DNA from: Bondarzewia mesenterica
Lineage: Eukaryota > Basidiomycota > Agaricomycetes > Russulales > Bondarzewiaceae
Assembly (NCBI GenBank): GCA_004802705.1
Contig: SGPL01000005.1
Span: forward strand, 62,001-126,000
Length of the DNA: 64,000 nt
Direction of reading: 5' to 3'
The translations under genes and the position numbers were made by a program. The notes under the pieces were generated by a model. That model did not search any database. It saw only the letters and a list, made by a program, of their open reading frames with translations, and was not told where the DNA came from. Shown piece after piece: positions 34,521-46,962 of this stretch (positions are counted from its first letter, which is position 1; the number at the start of each line of letters is the position of its first letter).

Positions 34521-36520
34521 ATGTCCTGCCCTATTCCTGACGAGAACCCGATCATTCTCAACCTAACATCCACGTCTGGTGCCTTATTGTTCGGCTCATT
34601 TCTCTCTTGTGTAGTATGGGGGGCTTCGAGCTTCCAGACGTGGGTTATTTCTCTGCTCAATTTCGGCGATTTGCGCTCAACCTGATTTACATAGGTTTCT
34701 ATACTTCATGAAGTACGTATTGCCTCTCATACCATGTTCTCACAATTGACCAGCGACATTTTATTTTAAGCTACGAGTCGGACCCCACCTCTCTAAAGGT
34801 CATGGTGAGCGTAACCTGAACCCTTTAGTGGTTTACTCTGAGACATCTCTGAATTTACACGCAGGTCTCTGTCCTGTGGTGCGTAATCCCGTCTATCGCA
34901 TGGAGTCTTCTTCGTCGTTCTGAATATGCTACTCTTTTCTCAGGGTTCTCGACACTGCAAACGAGATTCTTGTGTTGAAATCAAGTAATTTCGGCCTGAT
35001 TTCGCTTTGCATTGCGCTGATCGTATTTTTGGTCAGATTGGCTTATACTCATCTTGGAATATGGGCGGATTTCTAATCTTACAGTGAGCCAACCGTAGGT
35101 GCCAATTTCATTGATGAAATCGCGGAGTCACTTCATGCACTTTCACGTACAGGGAATTGATGGTTCGTTTCAATTTTCGTCGCAAAGTCGGTGCTCTCAC
35201 AAAGCTCCGTCGCTGAGTAGCATCATACCTGGGTTGAGGTACGTCTGCTCCATTCCAGGCACATTCGTCGCTTCCCATTCAATCCGCCGAACAGGCGATG
35301 GTTGTCTTTGCAGTCCAATCCTACTTCATCCGGCGCATTTACTTGTGTAAGTACAATATCACGAGGCCCTTTCACGGTACCCCATTCAAGACTTCTGTGC
35401 AGTTACCAAGAAAAAATGGCTCTTCCCGGCGTGTTTGGTACATCTGTCAGTCTTCTGTGGCGAGCTTCGCTGTGCTGATATCATACGGACAGGTCATCCT
35501 TTCTTCGTGGCAATTGAGTTCGTATCGTTTTCTCTGCATCACTGCGGCCAGCGACGTTCAGCTTATCTAATTTGATGTGCATCTCAGTTGGAACAGTCGG
35601 TATGTATTCGCGTTGCCCAGGACCGTACATATAATCTCATACTCGATCACGCGACCGTAGTCTACCAAATTATCGGGTGCGTCTTGATCCCACTCTCAGT
35701 CATTGACGGGTTCGGCTCACCCTGTGAAAGATATGGACGCCCTCTGGCAACGCTCTCAACTCAGCGAGAAGTCGTAAGTATTGGGCGTGTCGTGATGCTC
35801 CGTAAACGTCTCTAAAATGTTTAGGGTATCAACATGTCTTTGCGAGGTGCCGCAGTGGTCGTCGATGTCGCCGTTACTATCAGCATGGTTTACCTTTTGG
35901 TTCGACAGGATGCACCATCAATTGGGAGGTAAGCGTGATGGCTACTGGCTTCGTCAACGATGTCATTCATCCACACGCTGCGACAGATCTAAGCGGATGA
36001 TACACCGCCTCCTGCTGATTACGATCAACAGCGGCATGACAACTGCTATCGTCGCGTCCATTGTCCTCATACTGGTCAGTATTCAGTGGGCCTCGTCTGG
36101 ACTCAACCTAACATGTTCGTATAGCTCGCCGCGCAGCCGGATAACCTCTACTATTGCATGGCAGAGCTTCTACTGTGCTCGTTGTACTTTAGCACATTTT
36201 TGGCCAACTTGAACGCGAGACGCTTCGTCACAGGAGACGGAGGGGTCACGACGATCTCGAATTTTACGGACGGAAGGGGAAATGACGCGCTCATTCTTGG
36301 ACCTATGAGCAACCGTAGCGAGACTTTGAGGGGAACTGACAACCCACCCCCTAAGGTAATCTTTCCGGTTCATTGGTACACAGGGCATTTTTTAAACGCA
36401 ACGGGTGCACAGGAATCCGAAGTGGTCATCAAGATTCAAACTGACATGGATACCAAGGTGGATGAAGCTTACCCATCCCGGGCCGATCTCTCCAAGCAAT
36501 CATTTCTTGTTCATCGCTAG
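34521..36520 (+). CDS. 7TM membrane protein, DUF6534-type (copy 1)
   Basis: About eleven short exons reconstruct a seven-helix protein starting MSCPIPDENPIILNLTSTSG. Landmarks: GALLFGSFLSCVVWGASSFQ, TFLYFMNYESDPTSLKVM, VSVLWVLDTANEILVLKS, ELMHHTWVE, VVFAVQSYFIRRIYLF, TKKKWLFPACL, MVYLLVRQDAPSIG, RMIHRLLLITINSGMTTAIV and LLCSLYFSTFLANLNARR, then a hydrophilic tail. This architecture is that of an abundant, functionally uncharacterised mushroom family. Some helices resemble GPCR-like layouts, but no signalling role is established. Exon and intron sequences closely match copy 2 at 39847-41846. The first exon boundaries were inferred by comparing the two copies. Confidence 0.8.
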
Positions 36521-36795
36521 CAATAAGTTGTGACTAGCCATTATACAGGACCGTAACCGTCTATTATCTTGCGTTTGGGATTCTAGCAATTAATGTATAT
36601 GTATGCCTGCTTGTTTGCCAAACGATGGCCGCTTTTTCTATTCCACTTTCCTCAGTGTTTATGTTTACGCTTGGAGCGGGACAAATTGACTGTGTTACAT
36701 ACTAGTGGCAATTCTAGCCAAACCAAAGGTGTCTCCAGGGCAGAGGCAATTGCATGATCATTTTGAGGACTCCCCCAAGTTTATACGGGTCGCTT

Positions 36796-38054
36796 TCAGC
36801 TGGACATCCGCTTATGTGACCACGTAAAGTACAGGACAGTCGTAAGGCTCCTAGTGGAATCGTCCAACTCCTCAAAACTCCTCCGTAAAAGATCTTCTGT
36901 GATACCGTACTCAGAGTACCGCGTTGAAAGATAGCGGGAGTTTCGCTTCATGAATTCCTTCCACGTTCGTCCCAGCTCATTTTCCGCACGTTCTGCCGTC
37001 CAATTCAGTGTCAATTGCATTAAAGCATATAAACATTCATACCGTTACTTTGCCCCGAAAGGGGTATGACAACTTTACGGACATTAACCTCATCGAACAG
37101 GCCAGATGACCTGATGATGCTCTCCAGGTCGCGTGCGATGGTAGGCTGCGCACCTCGAGAGCGAAGGATATTGAGCCAAGATGTTAATAAGACGTGCACA
37201 GCGGGGCTGGGACACCCTTCTCCGTCTTTGGCATCTCCATCGTCAGGATCCTCAATGAGGAGCCAGCCCCCTGGCTTGACAAGGTCGAATACACGACGAA
37301 GGATGTCTTCACTGCCGGGGAGCTTGCGGATGTTTCAGTAGCTAAGATGATTCATTGAGAGACTATTTACATGCACAATGATGAATCTTGCATGTACCAC
37401 ATCAAATGAGGCTTTCTCAAATGGTAAGGGCTTGGTCAAGTCGACGAATTGGAATTCGAGATTGGGGGGAAGATGTCTATAGGTGCAAGGGAAGATAAAT
37501 AAGTCAATCGATGCACAATAGTATAAATAATATGACATGCTGAGGGGGTAGGGGTGATATGTCGACCGCCAATACATTTGCCTCGGGGAATCGAGTAGCA
37601 GCATCTATGGCCCTGTATTAAAATATCAGGACATATAGGTCTCTATGTTTCGGAGGGGCACTTTCCAAGCACCAGTACCTGATCTAGATGTGTGTTGTCA
37701 GTGAGGCAGGATAAAGGACGGCTCTGAGCCTATCAGGTCTCTCACCCAAGCTCCAAGATGGACTTTGGATTCGCCTTTTCTAACGGCGCAAAGGAGATAT
37801 GTTGTCCAAGGAATGCCATGATACCCCGATGCATGTCATTTAGTCTGTGTCTCGATTGTATCAGTGGGCAGGAAACGCAGATTTTTCATCGTGTTTGAAC
37901 ACACCTTTCTATCTCATCCGATGAAGCGCACGCAGCCTGTGAGTGGGATGAGATGGACCAGTGTCAATAGCGGGTGTCATTCAGAGCATCCCGCAAAAAG
38001 GCGCACCCGCAATGTGTACTGCTTTGGAGGGGCGGTCGCTGTGTCCTCAGTCAT
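36796..38054 (-). CDS. SAM-dependent methyltransferase (class I)
   Basis: About seven exons. The start MTEDTATAPPKQYTLR splices to AACASSDEIE and RLNDMHRGIMAFLGQHISFA. Then come the SAM-binding motif ILELGSGTGAW (joined across an intron), AIDAATRFPEANVLAVDISP (acidic ribose-binding region), LPPNLEFQFVDLTKPLPF and FDVVHARFIIVHV, followed by LVKPGGWLLIEDPDDGD. The C-terminal helical part ends VLYFTWSHKRMSS. It is the common fungal secondary-metabolism methyltransferase type. One splice junction after GTGAW does not keep frame exactly, either from an indel in AAA or a junction I have misplaced. It lies between the two 7TM copies on the opposite strand. Confidence 0.8.
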
Positions 38055-39846
38055 TGCGGTATTTACTTTGAGTGGTCGGGGGAAGCTGGTATTTAAAGCA
38101 TTATAGGCGTTCGAGAGAGGACAAATGCAGCAGACAGCGCGTACTCTTGGCACGTTGACTCCGCTCGCGGCACCAAATGTGATAACGCTGACCAGTGACC
38201 ATATACCATCGGAACGCCGACTGTTCCTTCAAGAAGTGGTACTAGACTACGGTGCTGTTGGTCGGCGCAGTGTTCATCAGACTTCAACGATCTCTCTGAT
38301 TTGTTTGACGATGCCGATTGTAACCGTTCGGAGTGACAGCGTACTTTCTTTGTTCATGCATATTACGGACGTTCAAGACATTATCCTGTAAGATTGTGAG
38401 AGCGGAGAGTATTTGAAGACCGGTGTGAAAGACTCAAAGAGCACTGGGATCGCCTTGGGATCGTCCAACATTGAACCCAGGTACAGGCGGGGGCCGCCCC
38501 AATATTTGTGATGCATTTTGATGTATTTGAAGTCCGATCTGGTGATCGCGTCACCAGCTCAACAGCATCTCTTCTCTTCTCTTTTTCTTTTACCTTTTCT
38601 TTACTGGGCGACTTTCCGTACAGATACTAATGGATTCGAATCTATTGAAGGGGTCGGTTCAATCTCCAAAATCAAAATCTTTGCCTGTCACGCGGCATCT
38701 CGGCCGGCGACCTCCCTTCGCTCGAATAATACTTCATATCATAGATTTTGGCATACGGAAAGTCACCCCACTATCTTATTCGCACAGGAAATTTTCGCTT
38801 CTCACAACCTCTGTGTCCACCTCCGGAAAGGTTTCATCAGTACTGGCCATGAGGCGTCTTTTCCTAGCGCCGCATGCGCGCCAATCTGATCATCATGGCT
38901 TTTCCTGGCTTTTCCTGGTCGCCGTCCGCGGAGCAAAGGACCTCTTGATGCTCTGCATGTATCCGTACTTCAAGAGTTACCAAGTTGTCTCATATCCTCC
39001 GTCAGCGTTTTCGGTATGCCCGACATACATAGTATCGGATCTTTCGAAGAGTCTGGCTTGTGCTTCTCTGTCCTCATTCGGCGTTGTCAGTCATCCTACC
39101 TAACTCCCCGTAGCTCCACATCTTCTCTCTCACGTCTTGTTACAACTTGAAGGCACAGCCTTCGGCAGTTCCCAGCGGGCCTTGCATTGAGAACCCTCGT
39201 CGTCTAGTCTGATTGGATCCGTTCCAGGAGATTCTATGTGTTCCCATTGTAATCCGCTCTCCTTCCCCTGTGTCGCCGGGCCGTCAGACCCTATTTTTGT
39301 TCTGAGGAGGTTGTTTCTGAGATACGGCCTCCATGCTCAGCGCTCATCCAGATCATTCATGCCCAGGTGAGGGATGGTCAGGACTCAAGAGCTCGTGCAT
39401 CAAGTCCTTTATCTTGTGCATCCAGGCTGCACAGCGACGCGTTCGGAATGGTACAGACTCTAGCACATTAACTCGATTTTACTTTCAGGTGATGCCAGAT
39501 GACTCCGCAAAGATCGCTTGGTATCGCATCTGACCCAAACTCTGTAAATAACAGTCAACACCTCCTTGATCCTGTGTGGAGTGGTCCCGGAACTTGCCTG
39601 AGCGTTCATTAATGTTCAAGCGTTCATTGTTAAACGCTGTGGATTATCAATTCAGTTCCGTTCACATCATCAGATGGCGATGATGCGTTCTATTCCCAGT
39701 GTATCTGGATACTATCATGGTCCTGACTCCCACGTGCCCTCTCTCGTGGGAGACGTGTCCAGATTCTTCTGCTAAAGGTCTTAAGACATGTGTCGGGGCA
39801 CGAATTCGACAGTGCTGACTGAACAGCTGTGCGCTGTACCACCAAG
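38055..39846. other. Intergenic, about 1.8 kb, no gene supported
   Basis: Several open frames exist (for example 38630-39103), but their composition (Ser-rich and irregular, without intron logic or motif) does not look coding. The last few hundred bases before 39847 resemble the upstream region of the other 7TM copy only weakly. Confidence 0.4.
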
Positions 39847-41846
39847 ATGTCCTGCCCTGCGCCTGTTGAGAACCCCTTCATCCTCGACCTCTCGCCCTCC
39901 TATGGTGCGACACTGTTCGGCTCTTTTCTTTCTTCTGCTGTATGGGGAGCATCAAGTTTGCAGACGTGAGTTTGTTCCTTTCAATTCTGTCCACTGATGC
40001 TCAATCTAGTCTAGCTTTCTGTACTTTATGAAGTGCGTATTGCTTCTTATGCAATGCCATTCATAGTTGTCCACATAGCTGACCTTCGTCAAGCTACGAG
40101 TCCGATCCCTTATCTTTGAAGATCATTGTGAGTTGATGACATGTTTACTCTGAGTTAATTCTAAGTTTCGGCGCAGGTCTCCGTCCTGTGGTGAGTAGAT
40201 GGACGGAGTGGAGCACTCCTTTTTATCTTGAAGTTTCCACTCCTCTGACAGGGTCCTCGACACGGCAAATGAGATTCTTGTCTTAAAATCGAGTGAGTAT
40301 CACGGCCTTGTTTCCCAACGCAGTCCATTCACCGTCACGACCTGCTCAGATTGGCGTTGCCTTATATTGGAATATGGCCGGATAAGTTGTCTTTCAGTGA
40401 GCCAGCCGTACGTGCAGATCCAACTGATGACCATAACGAGTCAACTCACGCACTCGCACTTACAGGGAACTGATGGTCAGTATCAACATTCCTCCCGCGT
40501 GCTCAGTCTCACAGAGTTTCTTCCTGTATAGCATCACACTTGGGTTGAGGTACGTCTGCTCCAATCCGGGTACATTCATCGCTTCCCCGCTCAATCCACC
40601 GAATAGGCGATGGTCGTCTTTGCAGTCCAATTCTACTTCATCCGGCGCATTTACCTGTGTAAGTACAATCTTACAAGGCCATTTCACGATACCCCATTCA
40701 AGACTTGTTTGCAGTTACCAAGAAAAAGTGGCTGTTCCCGGCGTGTTTGGTACATCTGTCAGTCTTCTGTGGCGAACTTCACCGTGCTGATTCATATGGA
40801 CAGGTCATCCTTTCTTCGTGGCAATTGAGTTCGTATCATTTTCTCTGCACCATCGACGTTTAACTGATCTAGTTGGATGTGCAACCTCAGTCGGAACAGT
40901 CGGTATGTATTCTCCTTGCCACAACCGTCACCACATAATCTCAACTCGATCATGCGACCGTAGTCTACCAAATTGTCGGGTACGTCGCGATCGCGACCTT
41001 GTCATTAACAAATTAAGCTTAGCCTCTGAAAGATATGGACGGGGTCTGGCAACGCTCTCAACCACACGAGAAGTCGTAAGTCTTAGGCATGCCACGATGC
41101 CTTGTAAACGTCTCAAACGTATGTTTAGGGTATCAATATCTCTCTCCGAGCTGCCGCAGTGGTCGTCGACGTCGCCGTGACTATCAGCATGGTTTACCTT
41201 TTAGTTCGACAGGATGCACCATCAATCGGGAGGTAAGCTCGATGTCTACGCCTACGTTAGGGGCAGTTGACCGATACAGTCCGACAGATCCAAGAGAATG
41301 ATACACCGCCTTTTGCTGATTACGATCAACAGCGGCATGACAACTGCGGTCGTCGCGTCCATTGTCCTCATACTGGTGGGTACTGAATGGGACTCATTCA
41401 AAGGCCCGAGGCTCGATCTGACATGGTCTCAATAGCTCGCAACAGAGCCAGACAACCTCTACTATTGTATGCCGGAGCTCCTTCTCTGCTCGTTGTACTT
41501 CAGCACCTTTTTAGCCAACCTGAACGCAAGACGCTACATCAAAGGGGAAGGAGGGGTCACGACATTCTCAAATTTTGCGCAGGGTAGAGGGAGTGATGGG
41601 CTCGTTTTTGCACCGATGACCAACCGTAGCGAGTCTATGGCCTTGGGGGGTATCGGCAAGCGATCTGCTCAGGTAACCCTCCGTGCATTGGGATGGGAGA
41701 CATGCATTGACGCATTGGGTCCACAGGAATCCGGAGTAGTCGTCAAGATTCAAACCGACACGGATATTATGGCGGATACGTCCAGTAGTAATGAGCCTTA
41801 CCCCTCTGATCTCCCCAAGGTAAGCAATCGTGATTTGTGGGGTTGA
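39847..41846 (+). CDS. 7TM membrane protein, DUF6534-type (copy 2)
   Basis: Starts MSCPAPVENPFILDLSPSYG. It shares the exon plan of copy 1: ATLFGSFLSSAVWGASSLQ, NYESDPLSLKII, VSVLWVLDTANEILVLKS, ELMHHTWVE, AMVVFAVQFYFIRRIYLF, TKKKWLFPACL, MVYLLVRQDAPSIG and LLCSLYFSTFLANLNARR. The copies differ mainly in the hydrophilic C-terminal tail. High similarity extends into introns, which argues for a fairly recent duplication. The predicted end (VSNRDLWG) follows a possible donor at 41821, so the true last exon may differ. Function is unknown. Confidence 0.8.
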
Positions 41847-42636
41847 TGCCAAGAGTTGTGACTGGTCATCGCAGAACCGTGATAGTCTCTAGTTTTGATC
41901 TCAGGGTTTGCCGAAATGGAGATATTTATGCTTGTTGTATCAGTGGTTTCAACGCGATGTGTTGGGGTATACTATGCTTTCTTGGATGTAGTTCTATGTA
42001 ATCCATTCACATTAGGAGTCGGACATCCATCCAATGCCGCTTTTCTGATCCATGTAAGAACGAATCTTAGACCATCCAAGGTTCAAATCACCTGAAGCAA
42101 AACATCTGTGATCTACATCGATGGACGTAAATTAATGACAATCTACGTATATATTGCTAGATCTAAGAGGAAAACCCGTTTGCTTTGATTTTTGTCCAGG
42201 AAAGCCCTTCATACTAGTCGTAGAGACTCGTCAACGTGGACTGGGTGAAAATTCGGAGACATCCACTTAGCAAGACGTGAGCACGTCGATGCCGGCGTTT
42301 GTAACTTTGAACTTATACTGTCCTCGATGATGTTCATCGGATGAAATTCGTACATCGGTGCTTATTTTCTACGGTACAGTTTGAAGACTGAGTACTGATC
42401 AGCCAACTGCGTCAAGGTAATCAGCAATCGGGAGAACTTTTGAAACGTAAAAATGTACATTCAGGATTGGCGAGACCAACGGCTTCGGAAGCATACAACA
42501 AGAACTTGAAACGATGACGGGGCAAGAAATCATGTATGGACAGGATGGAAAGAGACAGAGACAGCTTGAGATTGTCAGACGGAGACAAGAACAATTTCTT
42601 TCATCCTTCGATCCCATATGGTATGTGCAGTGCAGT
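41847..42636. other. Convergent intergenic region, no gene seen
   Basis: Lies between the end of 7TM copy 2 (+) and the end of hydrolase copy 1 (-). AT-rich, with no supported coding region. Confidence 0.5.
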
Positions 42637-43936
42637 TCACGCGTTCAAGCACTCTACATAGATATCAACCGTCTTCTCCGGGTAGTCCCAGTGCACCTGC
42701 GGGCGATTCATGCATCAGCGTTGCAGAAAGACGAGCATGTGAAGATAGGAAAGCGACGATGACGCACAAAGTGATTCACGCCAGGGATCAGCTTGAAGTG
42801 AATCCGCCCGTTCCCCAGCTCCTTCGCTTCGTCTTGGACTGCCCATAACCCCGCGAGTCCCCACGCGGGTGACTGGTCTCCAGCCAAAAACGAGATCTTC
42901 ATCTTTGGAAAGAGCTTGGCCGTCGCGGGGTCGAAGAATGCCTTGCGGTAGTTCACCTTGTGCTGAGGCTGCAAGTAGAACAGGAAGGGAAGATCCACGG
43001 AGGCAGCCTCGCCGTCCGTGACGGTATCCTTGATCTCGGCCGCTGACATGTTGAAGATGGTGGGAGGATGGCTTGTGGACGGCAGGATGTAGGAGAGGAG
43101 ATCGAGGTCTCGTTTGGAGAGATCGCCGTGGTCAAAGTAGGAGGACACCCATTGTGCGAAGACCTTGAGGCGGAGTTCGGCAGGGATGCTGGTATCCGAG
43201 ACAGGCGCCCAATTTTTCTCGGGCGTCGGGAGTCCAAATGCCATGGGCGCGGGTTCTTTGGGATCAGGATGCGTCAGGTGAGCAAAGAATCATATTATGT
43301 GTACAGTGCAGTACGAGCGTACCATGGGCTATGAGCGTACGAATGCGAGAGCCAAGCCGCGCGCGCGCGTCGGGTGGGAGAGTATCGACACTGGCAATGG
43401 CGGCGCAGGCGAAGGGGGCTCCGACAGACCAGCCGAGAAGGGCTATGCCCCCTGACTTGCCGTCATCGGAGATGGCAGGAATGTCGTACTTCTGGATGAA
43501 GGCATCGATGAAATTGGCGACCTCCTGACCGCGGGCCTGCATCCACGCGCTCTTCTGCTGATCAGTGCCAGTCGCGATGATGTTGACTTCGTCTGAGGTA
43601 AAGGGGGTGGCGCCGGGGAAGTTGCGACGGTTGACAGTCACAAAGCGGATGCCCCTGGAGAATGCGATGGACTGGACTTTTTTTGAAGATGGCTTGTGGT
43701 ACAGACGAGTCGCATCAAAAAGGTACGAATATCGCAAGGGACGAGGACCTACGACCGGCAAAACACATGCCATGGATGGCGATGATTGTGATGTAGGGCG
43801 ATTTGGACGGTGCGCCGCTGTCGATGTAGGACAACTGAACGCCAGACTTTGTGACAACCAACGTGTCGGAGGGCATACTTGAGGTTTTTGAAGAGAGGGA
43901 AGATGGAGATGAGTGACTGGAGACGCAGGATCCCAT
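42637..43936 (-). CDS. Alpha/beta hydrolase with N-myristoylation-like N-terminus
   Basis: Starts MGSCVSSHSSPSSLSSKTSS. G2 and S6 fit an N-myristoylation site, and C4 could be palmitoylated. The core has VQLSYIDSGAP, ITIIAIHGMCF, RFVTVNRRNFPGATPFTSDE, the nucleophile elbow GWSVGAPF with Ser, and LIPGVNHFVHWDYPEKTVD with the probable catalytic His; an intron interrupts the last segment. It ends YVECLNA. The fold is an esterase/lipase-type hydrolase with unknown substrate. It is the paralog of the secreted hydrolase at 45132-46416 on the other strand and shares its unusual NRR-G-x-TP segment and C-terminal half. Confidence 0.85.
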
Positions 43937-45131
43937 TGTTCACATCCATTTTATGCTCTTTGAAAAAGAATAAGAACTGATTCAAGCTGGGGTTTGCCGC
44001 TCCCCCGGCACTGCAGTCTCGATTGGGATCCAGCGCTAAACCAGCGCCTTCAAAGCAGCTGGCAGCTGGTTCTCATCTAACGTTTCTCGCCTCTGTGAGG
44101 GGATAGAAAATCAAACGTCAATCTCTACGTGTGGTGAGTCGGGCGCACTGGATGTTTAATTGCTGGGTTTATAAATGTGTTAACCGTGGATATCTTAAAA
44201 GTCGCGGATCTGATATTAGTAAGTGCACGGACCTGACGCATATTGGCTCACTCAGCCTCGGTAACTAGTTTAGAATCCGCAACAACCTTTTCGTCTCCTT
44301 TCCCCCAGCGACAGTCAGGCTTCGGCGGAGCGCGATGTACAAACGAAATTGGTGCCGCGAATTGCTTCCGTTTAAGTGTGCATGTGAACTTGATCGTAAC
44401 CGTCACGAACCCCAGGTGTTATATAAATACTCATCCATCATTGATGCTCGCGACCGCTGAGAAATGAGCGACTGACCCAAGATCTACAATCACTGAATCA
44501 TGGTCGGCCTGCGTTGCTTCCGCAAACTATGTGGCTGTCAGGGACTGATTGATCCTGGGCCTGAGACGATCGAGTCTCGGTCACCTGAGTGCCTGCTGTG
44601 AGCCGCTCAATTTCCCCATTCTTCTCTGCCCTCACGATTCTCACTTCAATCGCTTCAATCTTAGCCTTCATGCATGACCTTTCTGCCATAGGTCAGAGCA
44701 ACAGGCTGAAACTGTGGTCCTATAATAACACCCGTCCTATCACTTCATGAGGACCCCCATTGGCTGCTTTGAATGAAGGTGGGCGTGATGCTCTCACACC
44801 AGCTCACACATTACCAAGTACGTCCTGCTTTTTGACAAGGCTCGATTTACAAAAAAATGCTCAGATCCCTCGAGTTTCACAACTACGGGTGCCTGTCCAG
44901 GACCATACTTTTTGTCAGTCATCCAGAGCCTTTCGGATGAGTGGCGGACACTTCTCCCCTGTGGCATGCCGTAAGACTACGGGCCTTGCGATGCTCGCCC
45001 CGTGTCTCCCATGTCTCATCGCTTTCAGGCCCCAGACATGTCAGCAAGCGTTCTGCTTGTTTCCCGAGCTTTCTTGGTATATATATTGCGCCGTACATTC
45101 CGAAATCAGACAGTACAATTGACCTCACTTG
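43937..45131. promoter_or_regulatory. Divergent intergenic region between hydrolase paralogs
   Basis: About 1.2 kb contains both promoters. A TATA-like TATATAAA lies near 44417-44425. It is followed by a tiny frame at about 44500 (MVGLRCFRKLCGCQGLIDPG, 33 codons) that may be a short peptide gene or chance. A second TATA-like TATATAT at about 45077-45084 lies 50 bp before the secreted hydrolase start. Confidence 0.35.
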
Positions 45132-46416
45132 ATGGCGAACACAGGTTTCGCCAGACTGCTCGTTGTCTTCCTTCTTGCCTGCGTATTGTCACAAATCGCT
45201 GATGCCCGTATCTTGAATGGAACAATTGCCGTCGGCGTCAACAACACGGTACTATCGTATACGGACAGCGGAGTTCCCAGTGGCAATTTGAGATCGTCCT
45301 ACACCACTATCTTCGCGGTCAATGGCATGGGCTTCAACTCCGGTGCGTCTGAATCTATCGTTACTTCCAAAATTCTGACGCTTTTCAAAGGCATATTTAG
45401 CAAAGTCCAGTCCCTTGCTGGCGCCGCTGGCTTTCGTATCGTGGCCGTCAATCGCCGTGGCTACGCAGGGTCCACGCCATATACAGCTGCAGAGCTGGTC
45501 GTCATCAATAACGGCACAGAAGCAAAGAGAGATGAATTGATCAAGCAACCGGTGTTCAATTAGCAACCTTCATGGACACCTTCATGCAGGAGAACAATAT
45601 ACCGCCGCTTTCAGCAGACGGCAAGAGTGGTGGAGCTGCGTTGGTCGGATGGTCTCTTGGGAACATCTTGTCGCTCGCCGCGATCGCTCATGTCGACGCG
45701 CTCCCCCAGGACGTGCAGTCCCGTCTCGCCTCAAAGGTTCATACGGTCATTATGCAAGGTGTGTGTCCTTCATCAATTGAATACTGGCCAAACGTTTAAT
45801 CGCTCAACACCAGAACCCTCCTCCAATGCCCTCGGCTTGCCCGCTGCTCCGCAAAACTGGGTGCCCCAGATTGACACCAGCATTCCTAGTGATGTTCGGG
45901 TTCCTGCGTTCGCGCAGTGGGTCACCGCTTACTTTCAACACGGAAACCTCTCGACGCGCGACCCCAACGTCCTTTCCTACGTTCTCCCCGCCACCTTTCG
46001 TACTCCCAGCATCTTTAACATGTCGCAGTCGCAGTTCCAATCCATCGTCGATACAGGTGTAAACCCGGTCATAGACTCTCAACTGATCGCTCTCGCTCCC
46101 CAGTTGTTGGAAAGCTACGAAGGAGCCAATTATAACACCACGATTAGAAGTTTGCTGCCGAAGATGAAGAATTGGTTCGTCACCGGAGATGTCTCGGCCG
46201 CGTTCGGGCCCTATGCACTCTGGTTAGTTCAGAATGACAACGATGCCGCTGGAGGAGGTTTGGTCAATTTCAAGGTGATTCACGGCGTCAACCATTTTGT
46301 AAGTCTGAGACTTCCTCTCTTATGGATCTATGAAGACTCGCTCATATCATCATCAGATGCACTGGGACAACCCTGAAACGGCCCTGCAGGTCTACCACGA
46401 TTGTATAACTGGATGA
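45132..46416 (+). CDS. Secreted alpha/beta hydrolase
   Basis: Starts with a signal peptide (MANTGFARLLVVFLLACVLS then QIADA). Core segments: VLSYTDSGVPSG, TIFAVNGMGFNSGIFSKVQ (joined by an intron), RIVAVNRRGYAGSTPYTAAE, the nucleophile elbow GWSLGN, FAQWVTAYFQHGNLSTRDPN, and VIHGVNHF joined to MHWDNPETALQ, ending YHDCITG. Catalytic Ser and His positions are present. Several N-glycosylation sequons fit secretion. One missing base near 45549-45554 breaks the frame before QLATFMDTFMQ. The C-terminal exon has the same junction (NHF|) as the paralog at 42637-43936, confirming common origin. Confidence 0.85.
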
Positions 46417-46962
46417 GGTACTACTTCAAATTATTGATAATATGGCTATTTATCTCTTCGCTGTCACTTAACATTTATCAAGTTGCTCCCCTGTCTGGTT
46501 CTGCTTTATCGTGTTTGCTCTATCCAATACTGCACCTCATAATTTGATTTAATAATTCCTTCATCTCGGCATCTCGGCATCGTGACGATTTCTTATCCGA
46601 CTGACTTTGATCGGAATCGCGGCGACAACTTACATCAATACAACATGATCGCATAATCTACGAAATATGTATGTCAGGTCGATACCGGCTGTCGGTTTGG
46701 CAGAGGATCGTCGGATGAGATGGTTGAAGCTTCAAGAGCTACCACCTTCCTGGCGTCGACTCTCACTTGGCCCAATTCTTGCCCATCACCAGGCCGCAAA
46801 TGCGCAACCTCCTAAAGGCCGCAGGCTGGACACGAGGCGAAGACCATCTGACCAGCGAATCGAAGTCTTGATTTCAAGGTTCAAACGTTCAGGGCATGCT
46901 TCGACCTTCGACTTTCAGATCCTTATGGTATATCATCGACTACTTGGTGGCGATTCCCACTT
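46417..46962. other. Intergenic, upstream of the second P450
   Basis: No confident gene. A plus-strand segment at about 46745-46885 reads DSHLAQFLPITRPQMRNLLK and then hits a stop. It could be a scrap of an old coding sequence, but no family is recognised. Confidence 0.35.

Noticed and set aside
38630..39103. 157-codon ORF between the methyltransferase and 7TM copy 2
   Set aside because: Irregular Ser-rich composition, no intron logic, no motif and no similarity to any family I recognise.
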